From positions 2,108,001 to 2,172,000 of the forward strand of contig NZ_AP027364.1 of assembly GCF_030295975.1 (NCBI RefSeq): a DNA stretch of 64,000 nt, read 5' to 3'. A program made the position numbers and the translations under genes. A model generated the notes under the pieces. That model saw only the letters and a list, made by a program, of their open reading frames with translations, was not told the origin of the DNA and made no database searches. Source of the stretch: Thalassotalea atypica. Its GTDB lineage: Bacteria > Pseudomonadota > Gammaproteobacteria > Enterobacterales > Alteromonadaceae. Shown here piece after piece: positions 56,640 to 64,000 of this stretch (positions within the stretch are counted from its first letter, which is position 1; every line of letters begins with the position of its first letter).

Positions 56640-57791
56640 TTATTCTTCAAAATACCAGTAGCCATTATTTACCCAACGCGTTAATAGATAAAGCAATTCG
56701 TTATGCTCTATGAAATCGGACAACTGTTGTATGCTAATTTCGTACTCATTACAAAAAGCAGGAATTAACGGACGCAGTTTTTTTGGCAATGTTATTTTTT
56801 CACCATTAACATAAAAATCACCCGTTTCATTGTAGCTTTCAAAATATAAACAACGTACCCCCCCTAGTTTGACTAAAGGCTGTTGATCTAGCAGCTCAAC
56901 AATTTCAGCAGAAGTAAATTCTTCATCCCCAGATAAACCGTCTTCATCAATGTCTAGTGGACATTTTGAGCGTGTTAAAAACTCCCCAGCAAACGAGGCT
57001 ATTAAATTATCATCTAGCGCATCAAATAGGTGCTGCTTAATCTTTTCAAGATCTTCATCAATAATAAGGCCCGATTGAGTTGCTACTTTACGTACCGGAT
57101 CACTAATTTGCTGTTGAGCAAGTCCATGATCAATCATGTGATCTGCTAACGCGCTGTGCATGTTTTGGGCAGAGTCTGTGCGAAAACCTACAGAGAAGCT
57201 CATCGAGTTTTCAAGTGAAACGCCATCGTGTGGGAATCCTGGTGGAATATATAAAATGTCACCTGTTTTTAACTCAACATCAATGATCGGATCAAACGCT
57301 TCGGTATGCAACAATGCGGGATGAGCGGCAAATTCTTTGTGTGGGCCTAAACTCCCTACTCGCCATCGACGACTGCCTGAGCCTTGGCAAATAAACACAT
57401 CATACAAATCAATGTGCGGGCCTACGCCACCACCGGGAGTGCCATAACTGACCATTAAGTCATCTAAACGCCACCGTGGGATAAAATCAAAACATTTGAT
57501 TAAATCATTACCTTCTGGCACCCAATTATTCAGTGCTTGAACGATAAAGGTCCACCCTTCACTGCCTAAATGATCGTAAGACTCAAACGGGCCAAACTCA
57601 GCCTGCCATTGATTATTTTCTTTGAACACGCGACGAGACTCTACTCGCTCTTCACAAGCAAGACCTGCCAGTTCTTCTGGTGAGAGTATGTCTTGGAAAT
57701 CTTTAAACCCTTGTCTGATCACAAATGGTTTCTTTTGCCAATACTCATCAAGGAAAGCTTGTGGCGTTAGGCCGTTCAAATCTAAAATCAT
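56640..57791 (-). CDS. roxA: Ribosomal protein uL16 3-hydroxylase (cupin-4, YcfD/RoxA)
   Basis: 383 residues, 2-oxoglutarate/Fe(II) oxygenase that hydroxylates an arginine of ribosomal protein L16. The JmjC-like iron site is seen as His-x-Asp in GPHIDLYDVFICQG with a distal His in IPPGFPHDGVSL. N-terminal QAFLDEYWQKKPFVIRQGF is typical. The C-terminal winged-helix part is intact. Single gene. Confidence 0.92.
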   Translation of the reverse strand: MILDLNGLTPQAFLDEYWQKKPFVIRQGFKDFQDILSPEELAGLACEERVESRRVFKENNQWQAEFGPFESYDHLGSEGWTFIVQALNNWVPEGNDLIKCFDFIPRWRLDDLMVSYGTPGGGVGPHIDLYDVFICQGSGSRRWRVGSLGPHKEFAAHPALLHTEAFDPIIDVELKTGDILYIPPGFPHDGVSLENSMSFSVGFRTDSAQNMHSALADHMIDHGLAQQQISDPVRKVATQSGLIIDEDLEKIKQHLFDALDDNLIASFAGEFLTRSKCPLDIDEDGLSGDEEFTSAEIVELLDQQPLVKLGGVRCLYFESYNETGDFYVNGEKITLPKKLRPLIPAFCNEYEISIQQLSDFIEHNELLYLLTRWVNNGYWYFEE

Positions 57792-57997
57792 CGCGATGCT
57801 CTGTCAAAACAAAAACAAGGAGTATATAGGCTGAAAAATTTCACTTATTGATCTGAATGGATTAACCGGTAAAAACTACAATCTGTAACAGATATGTTGT
57901 GGTTATTAACTAAAGGTATAGCAGGCTTCGTAAAAATATTGGCGACATTAAAGCCACAATACATCACTTTCTGGCAAAGCGCCTCAAATAGCTCGTT

Positions 57998-58333
57998 ATG
58001 TACGCGACTATTGTTAGCTTTGGCACAAGAGGAATGCTCCAATCATTATCTGGATTTAAATATTTGTTTACAGAAGAAATGATAGGTGGCTCTCAAGCAA
58101 AATACTTGGGCGAGCTATACAATAGCCAGGTTAAATTTTTATACGGTGGTTCTTTAATTGGTTTAATCATTGGTTTTATCGGAATACTTGGTAACATTGA
58201 TACTTATGATAACTTTGTGTTTTTAAGAGCATCAGCTGTTAATTTAGTTGTCTTATTTTATCCCGCGGTACTGAGCGAGGGAATATTGAGACCTTTGAGC
58301 ATTAAGCTAAAGACATGTGATATCAAAGGATAG
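57998..58333 (+). CDS. Short membrane protein, MotA/TolQ-like C-terminal segment
   Basis: 111 residues with two hydrophobic segments (YGGSLIGLIIGFIGILGNI and FVFLRASAVNLVVLFYPAVL) and an end SEGILRPLSIKL. The spacing of these two helices and the final LRPLSIKL resemble the last part of MotA/TolQ/ExbB channel proteins, but the first half of such proteins is missing. It may be a remnant cut down in a decaying region, since an IS remnant lies 40 bases further on. Start and reality are uncertain. Confidence 0.4.
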   Translation: MYATIVSFGTRGMLQSLSGFKYLFTEEMIGGSQAKYLGELYNSQVKFLYGGSLIGLIIGFIGILGNIDTYDNFVFLRASAVNLVVLFYPAVLSEGILRPLSIKLKTCDIKG

Positions 58334-58372
58334 CTTTGTAGTACATACAAGCTAATAAGCTGTTCAACAGGA

Positions 58373-58521
58373 CTGTGGCCTCCCCCCACTTTAGTGGATA
58401 CCTCCTCTACAGTGAGGAGGATTAAATGCCTAGAAAAAAGTGGTTTTACCCCGTTCATTTCAGAATGAAAATTACTCGTTTATATGGTCGTCATATGCGT
58501 AAGCAAGTAGTAAACTATTGA
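58373..58521 (+). mobile_element. Remnant of an IS3-type insertion sequence (left end)
   Basis: TGTGGCCTCCCCCCACTTTA followed by GTGGATACC looks like an IS3-family left end. A strong ribosome site (AGTGAGGAGG) then precedes ATG 58426, which opens a 31-codon frame (MPRKKWFYPVHFRMKITRLY and then a stop) like the start of an IS3 orfA. The rest of the element is absent. Decayed and inactive. Confidence 0.5.
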
Positions 58522-58578
58522 GCGCCAAATCTATATTATCTACAATGGCGTACTTTTATTAAATGTTAAGTTAAAACT

Positions 58579-58827
58579 ATGAACGATACTAAATCTCTTC
58601 CTGCTTTACCTGATCGCCTTTCAGGAAACCCTCGTAGCCCTCATCATGTAGCAGAAATTTTCGAACACAATATTGGTATTCGATTGAACGGCAAAGAACG
58701 TACTGATGTTGAAGAATATTGTATTAGTGAAGGTTGGATAAAAATTCCATCTCCTAAATCATTAGATCGTCGAGGACAACCCATGCTAATTAAACTAAAA
58801 GGAACGGTTGAAGCTTTTTATAGTTAG
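58579..58827 (+). CDS. DUF3297 family protein
   Basis: 82 residues with the family pattern LPDRLSGNPRSPHH, IGIRLNGKERTDVEEYCISEG and KSLDRRGQPMLIKLKG. Usual length for DUF3297. Sometimes annotated as glutathione-peroxidase-like without basis. Cytoplasmic, function unknown. Confidence 0.9.
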   Translation: MNDTKSLPALPDRLSGNPRSPHHVAEIFEHNIGIRLNGKERTDVEEYCISEGWIKIPSPKSLDRRGQPMLIKLKGTVEAFYS

Positions 58828-59310
58828 GCATTTAGCAAGCGGGACAATAGTTGTTCCGCTTTAAATCAGACACCTCAATAACAAATCCCCTTGGTTTAAA
58901 ATCCTTGAAAATACACATAAGTTTACTCAATGGCTGTTCGAGCGATTAACAGGCATAAAACTAACCGAAATTTATTAGTGTCTGATAGTTAAGTCCAATT
59001 GAAGACAAACCAGAGCGCTTTATAACCCCTAATAAGCTGACTATTACCGTCAGTAGAAAATCATAAAAAAATCATATGAACATCAGGTATTTTGACATGA
59101 TTTTAATTAAATTAACTGCTCAGCCTTTCATTGCACCAGATGAGCCACACATTATTTGAGCATTTGGGCTGATAAAAAAGACACCACGCCTACTGCAGAA
59201 GCTACCTATGGTAATGCATTTATAGCGTTAAGTACTTTCACGAGAAAACCTCAAAAATAATAGTTATTAACGAATAAAGTGCAGCCTAGTTTGTAAACAA
59301 GGAAGAGATT
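58828..59310. other. Gene-poor stretch before the Tat hydrolase
   Basis: No intact gene. Several very short frames exist but none shows family features. GGAAGAG at the end is the ribosome site of the next gene. Confidence 0.5.
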
Positions 59311-60273
59311 ATGACAAAAACAGATAAAATCAGTACCAATCGCAGAAGCATGCTAAAAAAAGCGACTGCGGTTGTCGCCCTTGCTGCGACTTGTGGAATG
59401 TCCCGAAATGTTAATGCGCATCGCCAAAACTCACTCAGCCATACGGGAAAAACAGAGCCCAAGTACTTACCAAGCCCTAAACAGGCTCCTGTAACCGAGG
59501 GGGTATTAGCATTATCTGGTGGTGCGGGACTTTACTATTGGGATACCGGTGGCGATGGTCCCGCTATTGTGCTTTCCCATCCGGGTAGAGGCAGTGCATT
59601 AACTTGGCCTTATCAGCAACCGATATTTTCGGCCGCTGGCTATCGAGTTATCGCGTATTCAAGACGTGGTTATTATGGTTCCCCTGCTGGCTCAAAAGAC
59701 GATACCGGCAATTATGCTGACGATCTTAATGCCTTGGTTGAGCATTTAAATGTCGAGAAGTTTCATATCTTAGGTCTTGCCGCGGGTGGTTTTGCCGTAT
59801 CAGATTATGCGGTTTCTTATCCAGAGAAGTTACTTAGCATGGTTATTGTTTGTAGCCTTTTTGGTTTATGGGACAAAAATATTGATGAACGCCTTGATGC
59901 TATTCTCCCTAAAAGCTTTGGTGGTTTACCTCCTGAATTTAAAGAAATTGGGCCTTCATATCGCTGGGCACATCCTGAAGGAGTTAGAGAATGGATAAAA
60001 ATGGAAAAAAAATCTCGTGGTGATGGCAAACGGCATGGCCAAAGTGCCAAAAGTAATATCACGTGGGAAAAAATTCGAGCCGGTAATATCCCTACTTTCT
60101 TTATTGCCGGTGGAGCTGACTTATATCAGCCACCTTCTATGATGAGAGCGGCAGCACGAGAAATACCTGGGAGCCAAACGCTTGTCGTACAAGAAGCTGG
60201 CCATGCTGTGCAATGGGAACAACCTGAGTTATTTAATCAAGCGGTGATCGAGTTTTTTAATAAGCATAGTTAA
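59311..60273 (+). CDS. Tat-exported alpha/beta-hydrolase fold protein lacking the Ser nucleophile
   Basis: 320 residues. The N terminus NRRSMLKKATAVVALAATCG is a twin-arginine signal with hydrophobic core. The fold is a classic alpha/beta hydrolase: IVLSHPGRGSALTWPYQQP (oxyanion region), YSRRGYYGSP, the elbow FHILGLAAGGFAVSDYAVS, acid Asp270 in FIAGGADLYQPP and His298 in QEAGHAVQWEQP. The elbow reads G-L-A-A-G instead of G-x-S-x-G, so the nucleophile position is Ala157. It may be a non-hydrolytic member or use another mechanism. Next to a convergent sulfatase. Confidence 0.85.
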   Translation: MTKTDKISTNRRSMLKKATAVVALAATCGMSRNVNAHRQNSLSHTGKTEPKYLPSPKQAPVTEGVLALSGGAGLYYWDTGGDGPAIVLSHPGRGSALTWPYQQPIFSAAGYRVIAYSRRGYYGSPAGSKDDTGNYADDLNALVEHLNVEKFHILGLAAGGFAVSDYAVSYPEKLLSMVIVCSLFGLWDKNIDERLDAILPKSFGGLPPEFKEIGPSYRWAHPEGVREWIKMEKKSRGDGKRHGQSAKSNITWEKIRAGNIPTFFIAGGADLYQPPSMMRAAAREIPGSQTLVVQEAGHAVQWEQPELFNQAVIEFFNKHS

Positions 60274-60290
60274 ACTCACTATAAACTAGA

Positions 60291-60318
60291 AAAAGCCCAT
60301 TCAATTTGAACGGGCTTT
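60291..60318. terminator. Bidirectional terminator between hydrolase and sulfatase genes
   Basis: AAAGCCC...TTCAA and TTGAA...GGGCTTT pair with one internal mismatch. Located between convergent genes. Confidence 0.7.
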
Positions 60319-60371
60319 GTAATAATAGCTGTATCAATTTAGAGGCTAAATGATACCACTTACCTACTCAG

Positions 60372-61946
60372 TTATTTGTACTGAGCGTTCTGCCAAATTT
60401 GCATTTTATCTACGATTTGGTCGATGGAGAAAGAACCCGGTACTTGACGTGGTGGGAATGCTTTAAATGTTTGTAACCATTGAGCTGTAGCACCTGCCCC
60501 CATGTACATGTACGGTAAATGTTCGATAAACCATTTGTCATAGCCGCCAGCTTCGTGATCTGCAATTTCATAAGGGTCTTGACGTAAGTTGAACATTTTA
60601 GGCGCTCTTAACTCTTCAAAGCTACACATCCAAGTCTCAAGGCCATGACAGTTATTCACTGAGAACATTAATTTGTAGTCACCAACACGCACTGCTGAAA
60701 TGTCGCCCGTATCTGTAGCGTAAAAGAAAGCTTTACGTGGCCAATCAATGTTATTTGCCGTGTTAGCTTTACCCGTTTTAAGGGCAGGTAGCATATTATA
60801 GCCGTCTAAATGTACTTTATAATGCTTGCCGTTTAGTGTTTTGCCTTTTTTAAGGTCCGCAACAATAGTGTCATTTCCAGCAGCTGCTAAGAATGTTGGT
60901 GCCCAATCATTGTGTGACGCCATTTTATTAGCAACACTACCCGCTGGAATTTTACCTGGGAAACGCATCATTGCTGGTACACGGAATCCACCTTCCCATG
61001 TAGAGTTTTTCTCGCCACGAAAACGTGATGTTCCGCCGTCAGGCCAAGTTAATTTTTCTGCACCGTTATCTGTTGTATACGTTACGATAGTGTTGTCTGC
61101 TATTTTTAATTCATCTAGCTTATCTAGCAGTTGACCTACATGTCCGTCATGCTCAACTAAGCCGTCTCCGTATAGACCACCACCGTTTGAAATCCCTTCT
61201 GATTCATCCTTTAAGTGGGTCCATACATGCATCCGTGTTGAGTTAAACCATACAAAGAAAGGTTTTTTCTTTTCATGAGCCTTATCAATAAAATTTAGTG
61301 TCGCACTCAAGAACTCTTCATCTACAGTTTCCATACGTTTCTTAGTTAACGGGCCTGTGTCTTCAATGCGGCCGTCGCCATAGGAGTGTATAACACCTCG
61401 TGGTCCAAAACGCTTTTTAAAGCCTGGTGCTTTAGGATAATCTGAATGTTCAGGTTCTTCTTCTGCATTTAAATGGTATAAATTACCAAAAAATTCGTCA
61501 AAACCATGGTTTGATGGTAAATGCTCATCTAAATCACCTAAATGGTTTTTACCAAATTGACCCGTCATGTAGCCTTTATCTTTTAACATCACTGCAATAG
61601 TAGGATCTTCAGCTCTTAAGCCTTGGGTAGCACCTGGCATACCTACTTTAGTTAAACCAGTACGAATAGGATGTTGACCGGTAATAAACGCTGAACGACC
61701 CGCTGTACAAGAATTTTCGCCATAGAAATCAGTGAATAGTACACCTTCGTTTGCAATACGATCGATGTTTGGTGTCCAGTGACCGGCTTGACCGCGAGTG
61801 TATGCGCTCAGGTTATCAATACCAATGTCGTCACCCCAAATAGCTAAGACATTTGGACGTGATTTGTCAGTTGTTGCGTTAGCAGTTGTCGCCGTTGTCG
61901 CAAGGACTGAAACTAAAGCAAGCGCTAATAGTGATTTACCTTTCAT
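60372..61946 (-). CDS. Exported sulfatase (arylsulfatase type, S1)
   Basis: 524 residues with a signal peptide (MKGKSLLALALVSVLATTATTANA). Metal-binding Asp39-Asp40 in LAIWGDDIGIDN. The formylglycine motif is Cys80 in NSCTAGRSAFITGQ (C-x-A-x-R, the form accepted by anSME-type as well as FGE maturases). Further ligands in VTYTTDNGAEK and HVWTHLK. It cleaves sulfate esters in the periplasm. A maturase gene is not in the window. Divergent from a LysR regulator, which probably controls it. Confidence 0.93.
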   Translation of the reverse strand: MKGKSLLALALVSVLATTATTANATTDKSRPNVLAIWGDDIGIDNLSAYTRGQAGHWTPNIDRIANEGVLFTDFYGENSCTAGRSAFITGQHPIRTGLTKVGMPGATQGLRAEDPTIAVMLKDKGYMTGQFGKNHLGDLDEHLPSNHGFDEFFGNLYHLNAEEEPEHSDYPKAPGFKKRFGPRGVIHSYGDGRIEDTGPLTKKRMETVDEEFLSATLNFIDKAHEKKKPFFVWFNSTRMHVWTHLKDESEGISNGGGLYGDGLVEHDGHVGQLLDKLDELKIADNTIVTYTTDNGAEKLTWPDGGTSRFRGEKNSTWEGGFRVPAMMRFPGKIPAGSVANKMASHNDWAPTFLAAAGNDTIVADLKKGKTLNGKHYKVHLDGYNMLPALKTGKANTANNIDWPRKAFFYATDTGDISAVRVGDYKLMFSVNNCHGLETWMCSFEELRAPKMFNLRQDPYEIADHEAGGYDKWFIEHLPYMYMGAGATAQWLQTFKAFPPRQVPGSFSIDQIVDKMQIWQNAQYK

Positions 61947-62064
61947 AAATACCTCTTAAATAATCGAAGTGAACAGTAACTTAGTAGTTTTCTGTTGGAA
62001 TCAAATTTCAAGGGAATGGTAGCCTGAGCTTAGCGACAGCGGAAATGGATATTCCTTATACATA

Positions 62065-62081
62065 TATAGACAGAAACTATA
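62065..62081. promoter_or_regulatory. LysR-type T-N11-A box between sulfatase and regulator genes
   Basis: TATAG, ACAGAAA, CTATA is an interrupted dyad containing T-N11-A (62067 and 62079). It is in the divergent gap, about 72 bases before the lysR start and 119 from the sulfatase start. The match is to the general LysR motif only. Confidence 0.45.
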
Positions 62082-62152
62082 GTAGAAAAGTTTTATATTA
62101 CTTATATCTAGACCTATAATAATCATGCAGCAGAAAAGAGAGATTACAGCAA

Positions 62153-63079
62153 ATGAGCGTTAACCTAAGACAAGTTGACTTAAATCTATTAACGATTTTT
62201 GAATCTTTGATGCAAACGCATAACTTAAGCCACACGGCAGAGGCGCTTGGGCTCGCCCAACCTTCAGTTTCACAGGCACTAAAGCGATTACAACAAATGT
62301 ATGATGATCCACTTTTTGTTCGTACTAACCGGGAGATGAAGCCAACACGGAAAGCTAAAAAAATTTCGCCCATTGTCGCAAATATGTTGGACAATATCCG
62401 TGATACATTACCCATAAAAGGACGATTTGATCCTAAAGAAATTGACATGGAAATTAAGATCAATATTCCTTATTTGGCTCATTACCCTTATATATTTGAT
62501 TTGCTGGAACTTACTTCAAAAGAGTCACCTAACATTAATATTATTATTACCAATAATGTGCCTAAAGACATTGAAAAAGAGCTAAGAAACAAAGAGTATG
62601 ACTTACATATAGATGTATTCGAAAGTAGAAGCAAAGCATGTTTCAACAAGATTTTATACAACGATAATCCCGTTATTATATGCCGTAAAGATCATCCTAG
62701 GCTAAGTAATAAAGACAAAATATCACTTGATGATTATTTAAAAGAGAAACACGCAGTGCTAACTTCAATTAGCTCAGAAGAACATCCTGCAAGCCAACTT
62801 GTTCAATCCATTGCAGAACGTCAGGTTGGATTTAGTGCTGCAAACTTAAAAGATGTTATTCAAGCGGTACTTCGGACTGATTTTTTGGCGATTACAACTA
62901 AGCAGAGTATTCTAACATTACAGAATAGACTTGCATTATTTGTCATTCCCTTTACAGATTCCCAAGTAATGCCCGTTTACATGACTTGGCACGGCAACGT
63001 TGAGCACAGTCAGCCGCAACGTTGGATAAGAAATATGTTGGTACAAGTTTGTAGTGACTTCAAACAAACTGATGTTTAG
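62153..63079 (+). CDS. LysR-type transcriptional regulator
   Basis: 308 residues. N-terminal winged helix-turn-helix: LRQVDLNLLTIFESLMQTHN, then TAEALGLAQPSVSQALKRL, then MYDDPLFVRTNREMKPT. The C-terminal effector domain follows (ICRKDHPRLSNKD, LVQSIAERQVGFSAANLKDV). Divergent from the sulfatase gene with a T-N11-A box between, so it likely regulates that gene and itself. Effector unknown. Confidence 0.93.
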   Translation: MSVNLRQVDLNLLTIFESLMQTHNLSHTAEALGLAQPSVSQALKRLQQMYDDPLFVRTNREMKPTRKAKKISPIVANMLDNIRDTLPIKGRFDPKEIDMEIKINIPYLAHYPYIFDLLELTSKESPNINIIITNNVPKDIEKELRNKEYDLHIDVFESRSKACFNKILYNDNPVIICRKDHPRLSNKDKISLDDYLKEKHAVLTSISSEEHPASQLVQSIAERQVGFSAANLKDVIQAVLRTDFLAITTKQSILTLQNRLALFVIPFTDSQVMPVYMTWHGNVEHSQPQRWIRNMLVQVCSDFKQTDV

Positions 63080-63222
63080 TTTGTCAGAATCATTTTGCGG
63101 TTATGTTTCCTTTCAGTCCAACAAGTGTAATGCAGGCATATAAGTACACGCGTAAAAAGCCTTTCGGCAAAATCTTACTACACTTATAGATTAAATAATT
63201 CAACGATAACCATTAAAACGTT

Positions 63223-63579
63223 ATGACGCATTATATTGACGGGTTCACCCTACCCATTCCAAGCAAAAGCTTAAACAACTACAAGCACCTTTCGCAAAAA
63301 ATCGCGCTGATTTGGAAGGAATATGGAGCGCTTGATTACCAAGAGTTTGTAGGTGACGAGCTAACGTTGGCTGGAACTAAGTCATTCACTGAAATTGTGG
63401 AAGCAAAAACAAATGAGGTGGTCATATTTGGTTGGGTAGCTTTTAAAAACAAAGACGCACGAGATTCCATTAATGCGAAAGTAGCGCTAGACCCAAGAAT
63501 GGAAGAGTTAATCGCACAAGCTAGTTCAGGTTTTGATGCTAACCGCATGGTGTATGCTGGTTTTAAGCCATTGTTTTAA
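63223..63579 (+). CDS. DUF1428 family protein
   Basis: 118 residues: MTHYIDGFTLPIPSKSLNNY, then WKEYGALDYQEFVGD, then VVIFGWVAFKNKDARDSIN and NRMVYAGFKPLF. Fully matches DUF1428, a dimeric alpha+beta barrel-like family of unknown function. Single gene. Confidence 0.9.
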   Translation: MTHYIDGFTLPIPSKSLNNYKHLSQKIALIWKEYGALDYQEFVGDELTLAGTKSFTEIVEAKTNEVVIFGWVAFKNKDARDSINAKVALDPRMEELIAQASSGFDANRMVYAGFKPLF

Positions 63580-63677
63580 AGAAAAACCAGTATTTATCTG
63601 TTTTTACTTTATTGTACTGAACATTTTGATTATTGTGCTCCATTAATAGCCAATTACATACAAGAGTTAAGTTAACG

Positions 63678-64000
63678 ATGTATTTAGGAAAATGTTTGTG
63701 TAAAAAGGTGGCAGTTAGGATCAATGGACCAATAAGCGATATCATTCACTGCCATTGCTCCTTATGCAGGAAAAACAGTGGAACAGCTTATGCGACAAAT
63801 GGTTTTATTAATTCTGCAGACTTTGAAATCTTAGCTGGCCATGACAGCTTAAGTACTTTTTCATTTAAGCCGGGGCGAAATAGACATTTTTGCACTCATT
63901 GCGGCTCTCCGGTATACAGTTCAAACGAACAAGATCCAAGTCGATTCCGAATAAGATTAGGGATTTTAGACTCAGACATAGATGAAAGGCCTATATCTCA
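63678..64000 (+). CDS. GFA-family (Mss4-like) zinc protein, cut by right edge
   Basis: ATG 63678 opens a frame that runs off the window after 107 codons. Zinc cysteines are in GKCLCKKVAV, HCHCSLCRKNSGTAY and RHFCTHCGSPVYSS, the standard GFA/Mss4 arrangement. These proteins resemble glutathione-dependent formaldehyde-activating enzyme, but most have no proven activity. It appears intact as far as visible, in contrast to the broken GFA gene at 17.4 kb. Confidence 0.85.
   Translation, partial: MYLGKCLCKKVAVRINGPISDIIHCHCSLCRKNSGTAYATNGFINSADFEILAGHDSLSTFSFKPGRNRHFCTHCGSPVYSSNEQDPSRFRIRLGILDSDIDERPIS

Noticed and set aside
57894-58082. 62-aa frame overlapping the MotA/TolQ-like fragment
   Set aside because: No recognisable pattern and out of frame with the better-supported membrane fragment.
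1-64000. CRISPR array or anti-phage defence island
   Set aside because: No regularly spaced repeats with unique spacers and no cas, restriction-modification or known defence genes; the only repeats are the pair of 54-bp copies and single palindromes.

Overview
The window reads as chromosomal DNA of a low-GC marine gammaproteobacterium of the Alteromonadales, most like Colwelliaceae (Colwellia/Thalassotalea). That placement is an inference from protein content and synteny; no rRNA gene is present to fix it. Several blocks keep the Escherichia coli neighbourhood: sppA-ansA close to a ydjA-like nitroreductase, yejK divergent from yejL-yejM with a tRNA-Pro next to yejM, and bioA divergent from bioB-F-C-D.

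Layout. 1-10.4 kb: a membrane protein tail, yeaC-like DUF1315, a giant DUF349 protein, a decayed stretch, ansA and sppA (minus strand), DoxX, a ydjA-like nitroreductase and asnS. 10.4-15.4 kb: the complete biotin pathway bioA<>bioBFCD with a BirA-like operator in the divergent gap. 15.4-20.8 kb: pepE with a solitary HicB, a gene-poor stretch with two frameshift-ridden pseudogenes (SnoaL-like and GFA), hpt, a VOC protein and a DUF2235 hydrolase. 20.8-27.6 kb: tRNA-Pro(GGG), yejM-yejL, yejK, pyrC, a QueD-like protein, an M23 peptidase and a periplasmic binding protein. 27.6-31.1 kb: an accessory-looking unit, a tyrosine recombinase preceded by two 54-bp repeats and a perfect 34-bp palindrome, followed by two paralogous GYF-like genes. 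31.1-35.7 kb: minus-strand phosphodiesterase, phosphoribosyltransferase and two overlapping lipoprotein genes. 35.9-41.1 kb: an SOS mutasome imuA-imuB-dnaE2 with a clear promoter and LexA box. 41.1-45.7 kb: epoxide-hydrolase-like enzyme, nitroreductase and a large TonB-dependent receptor. 46-57.8 kb: mostly housekeeping genes (quinone oxidoreductase, acylphosphatase, rlmI, PilZ, hrpA, CBS, isoaspartyl peptidase, crotonase, PH domain, roxA). 57.8-64 kb: a degenerate patch with an IS3-type remnant, DUF3297, a Tat-exported alpha/beta-hydrolase lacking the usual serine, an exported sulfatase with a divergent LysR regulator, DUF1428, and a GFA protein cut by the window edge.

How genes work together. 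bioA-F make biotin and are probably switched by one BirA site. imuA/imuB/dnaE2 would act together in damage-induced mutagenesis. yejM acts in lipopolysaccharide homeostasis. sppA/ansA, iaaA, pepE, the M28 and M23 enzymes and SBP form a peptide/amino-acid turnover theme. The sulfatase, LysR regulator and Tat hydrolase look like a small catabolic locus for a sulfated exogenous substrate. The least explained region is the recombinase with its structured upstream DNA and the GYF-like gene pair at 27.6-31.0 kb. No CRISPR array, prophage, rRNA operon or replication origin was seen.
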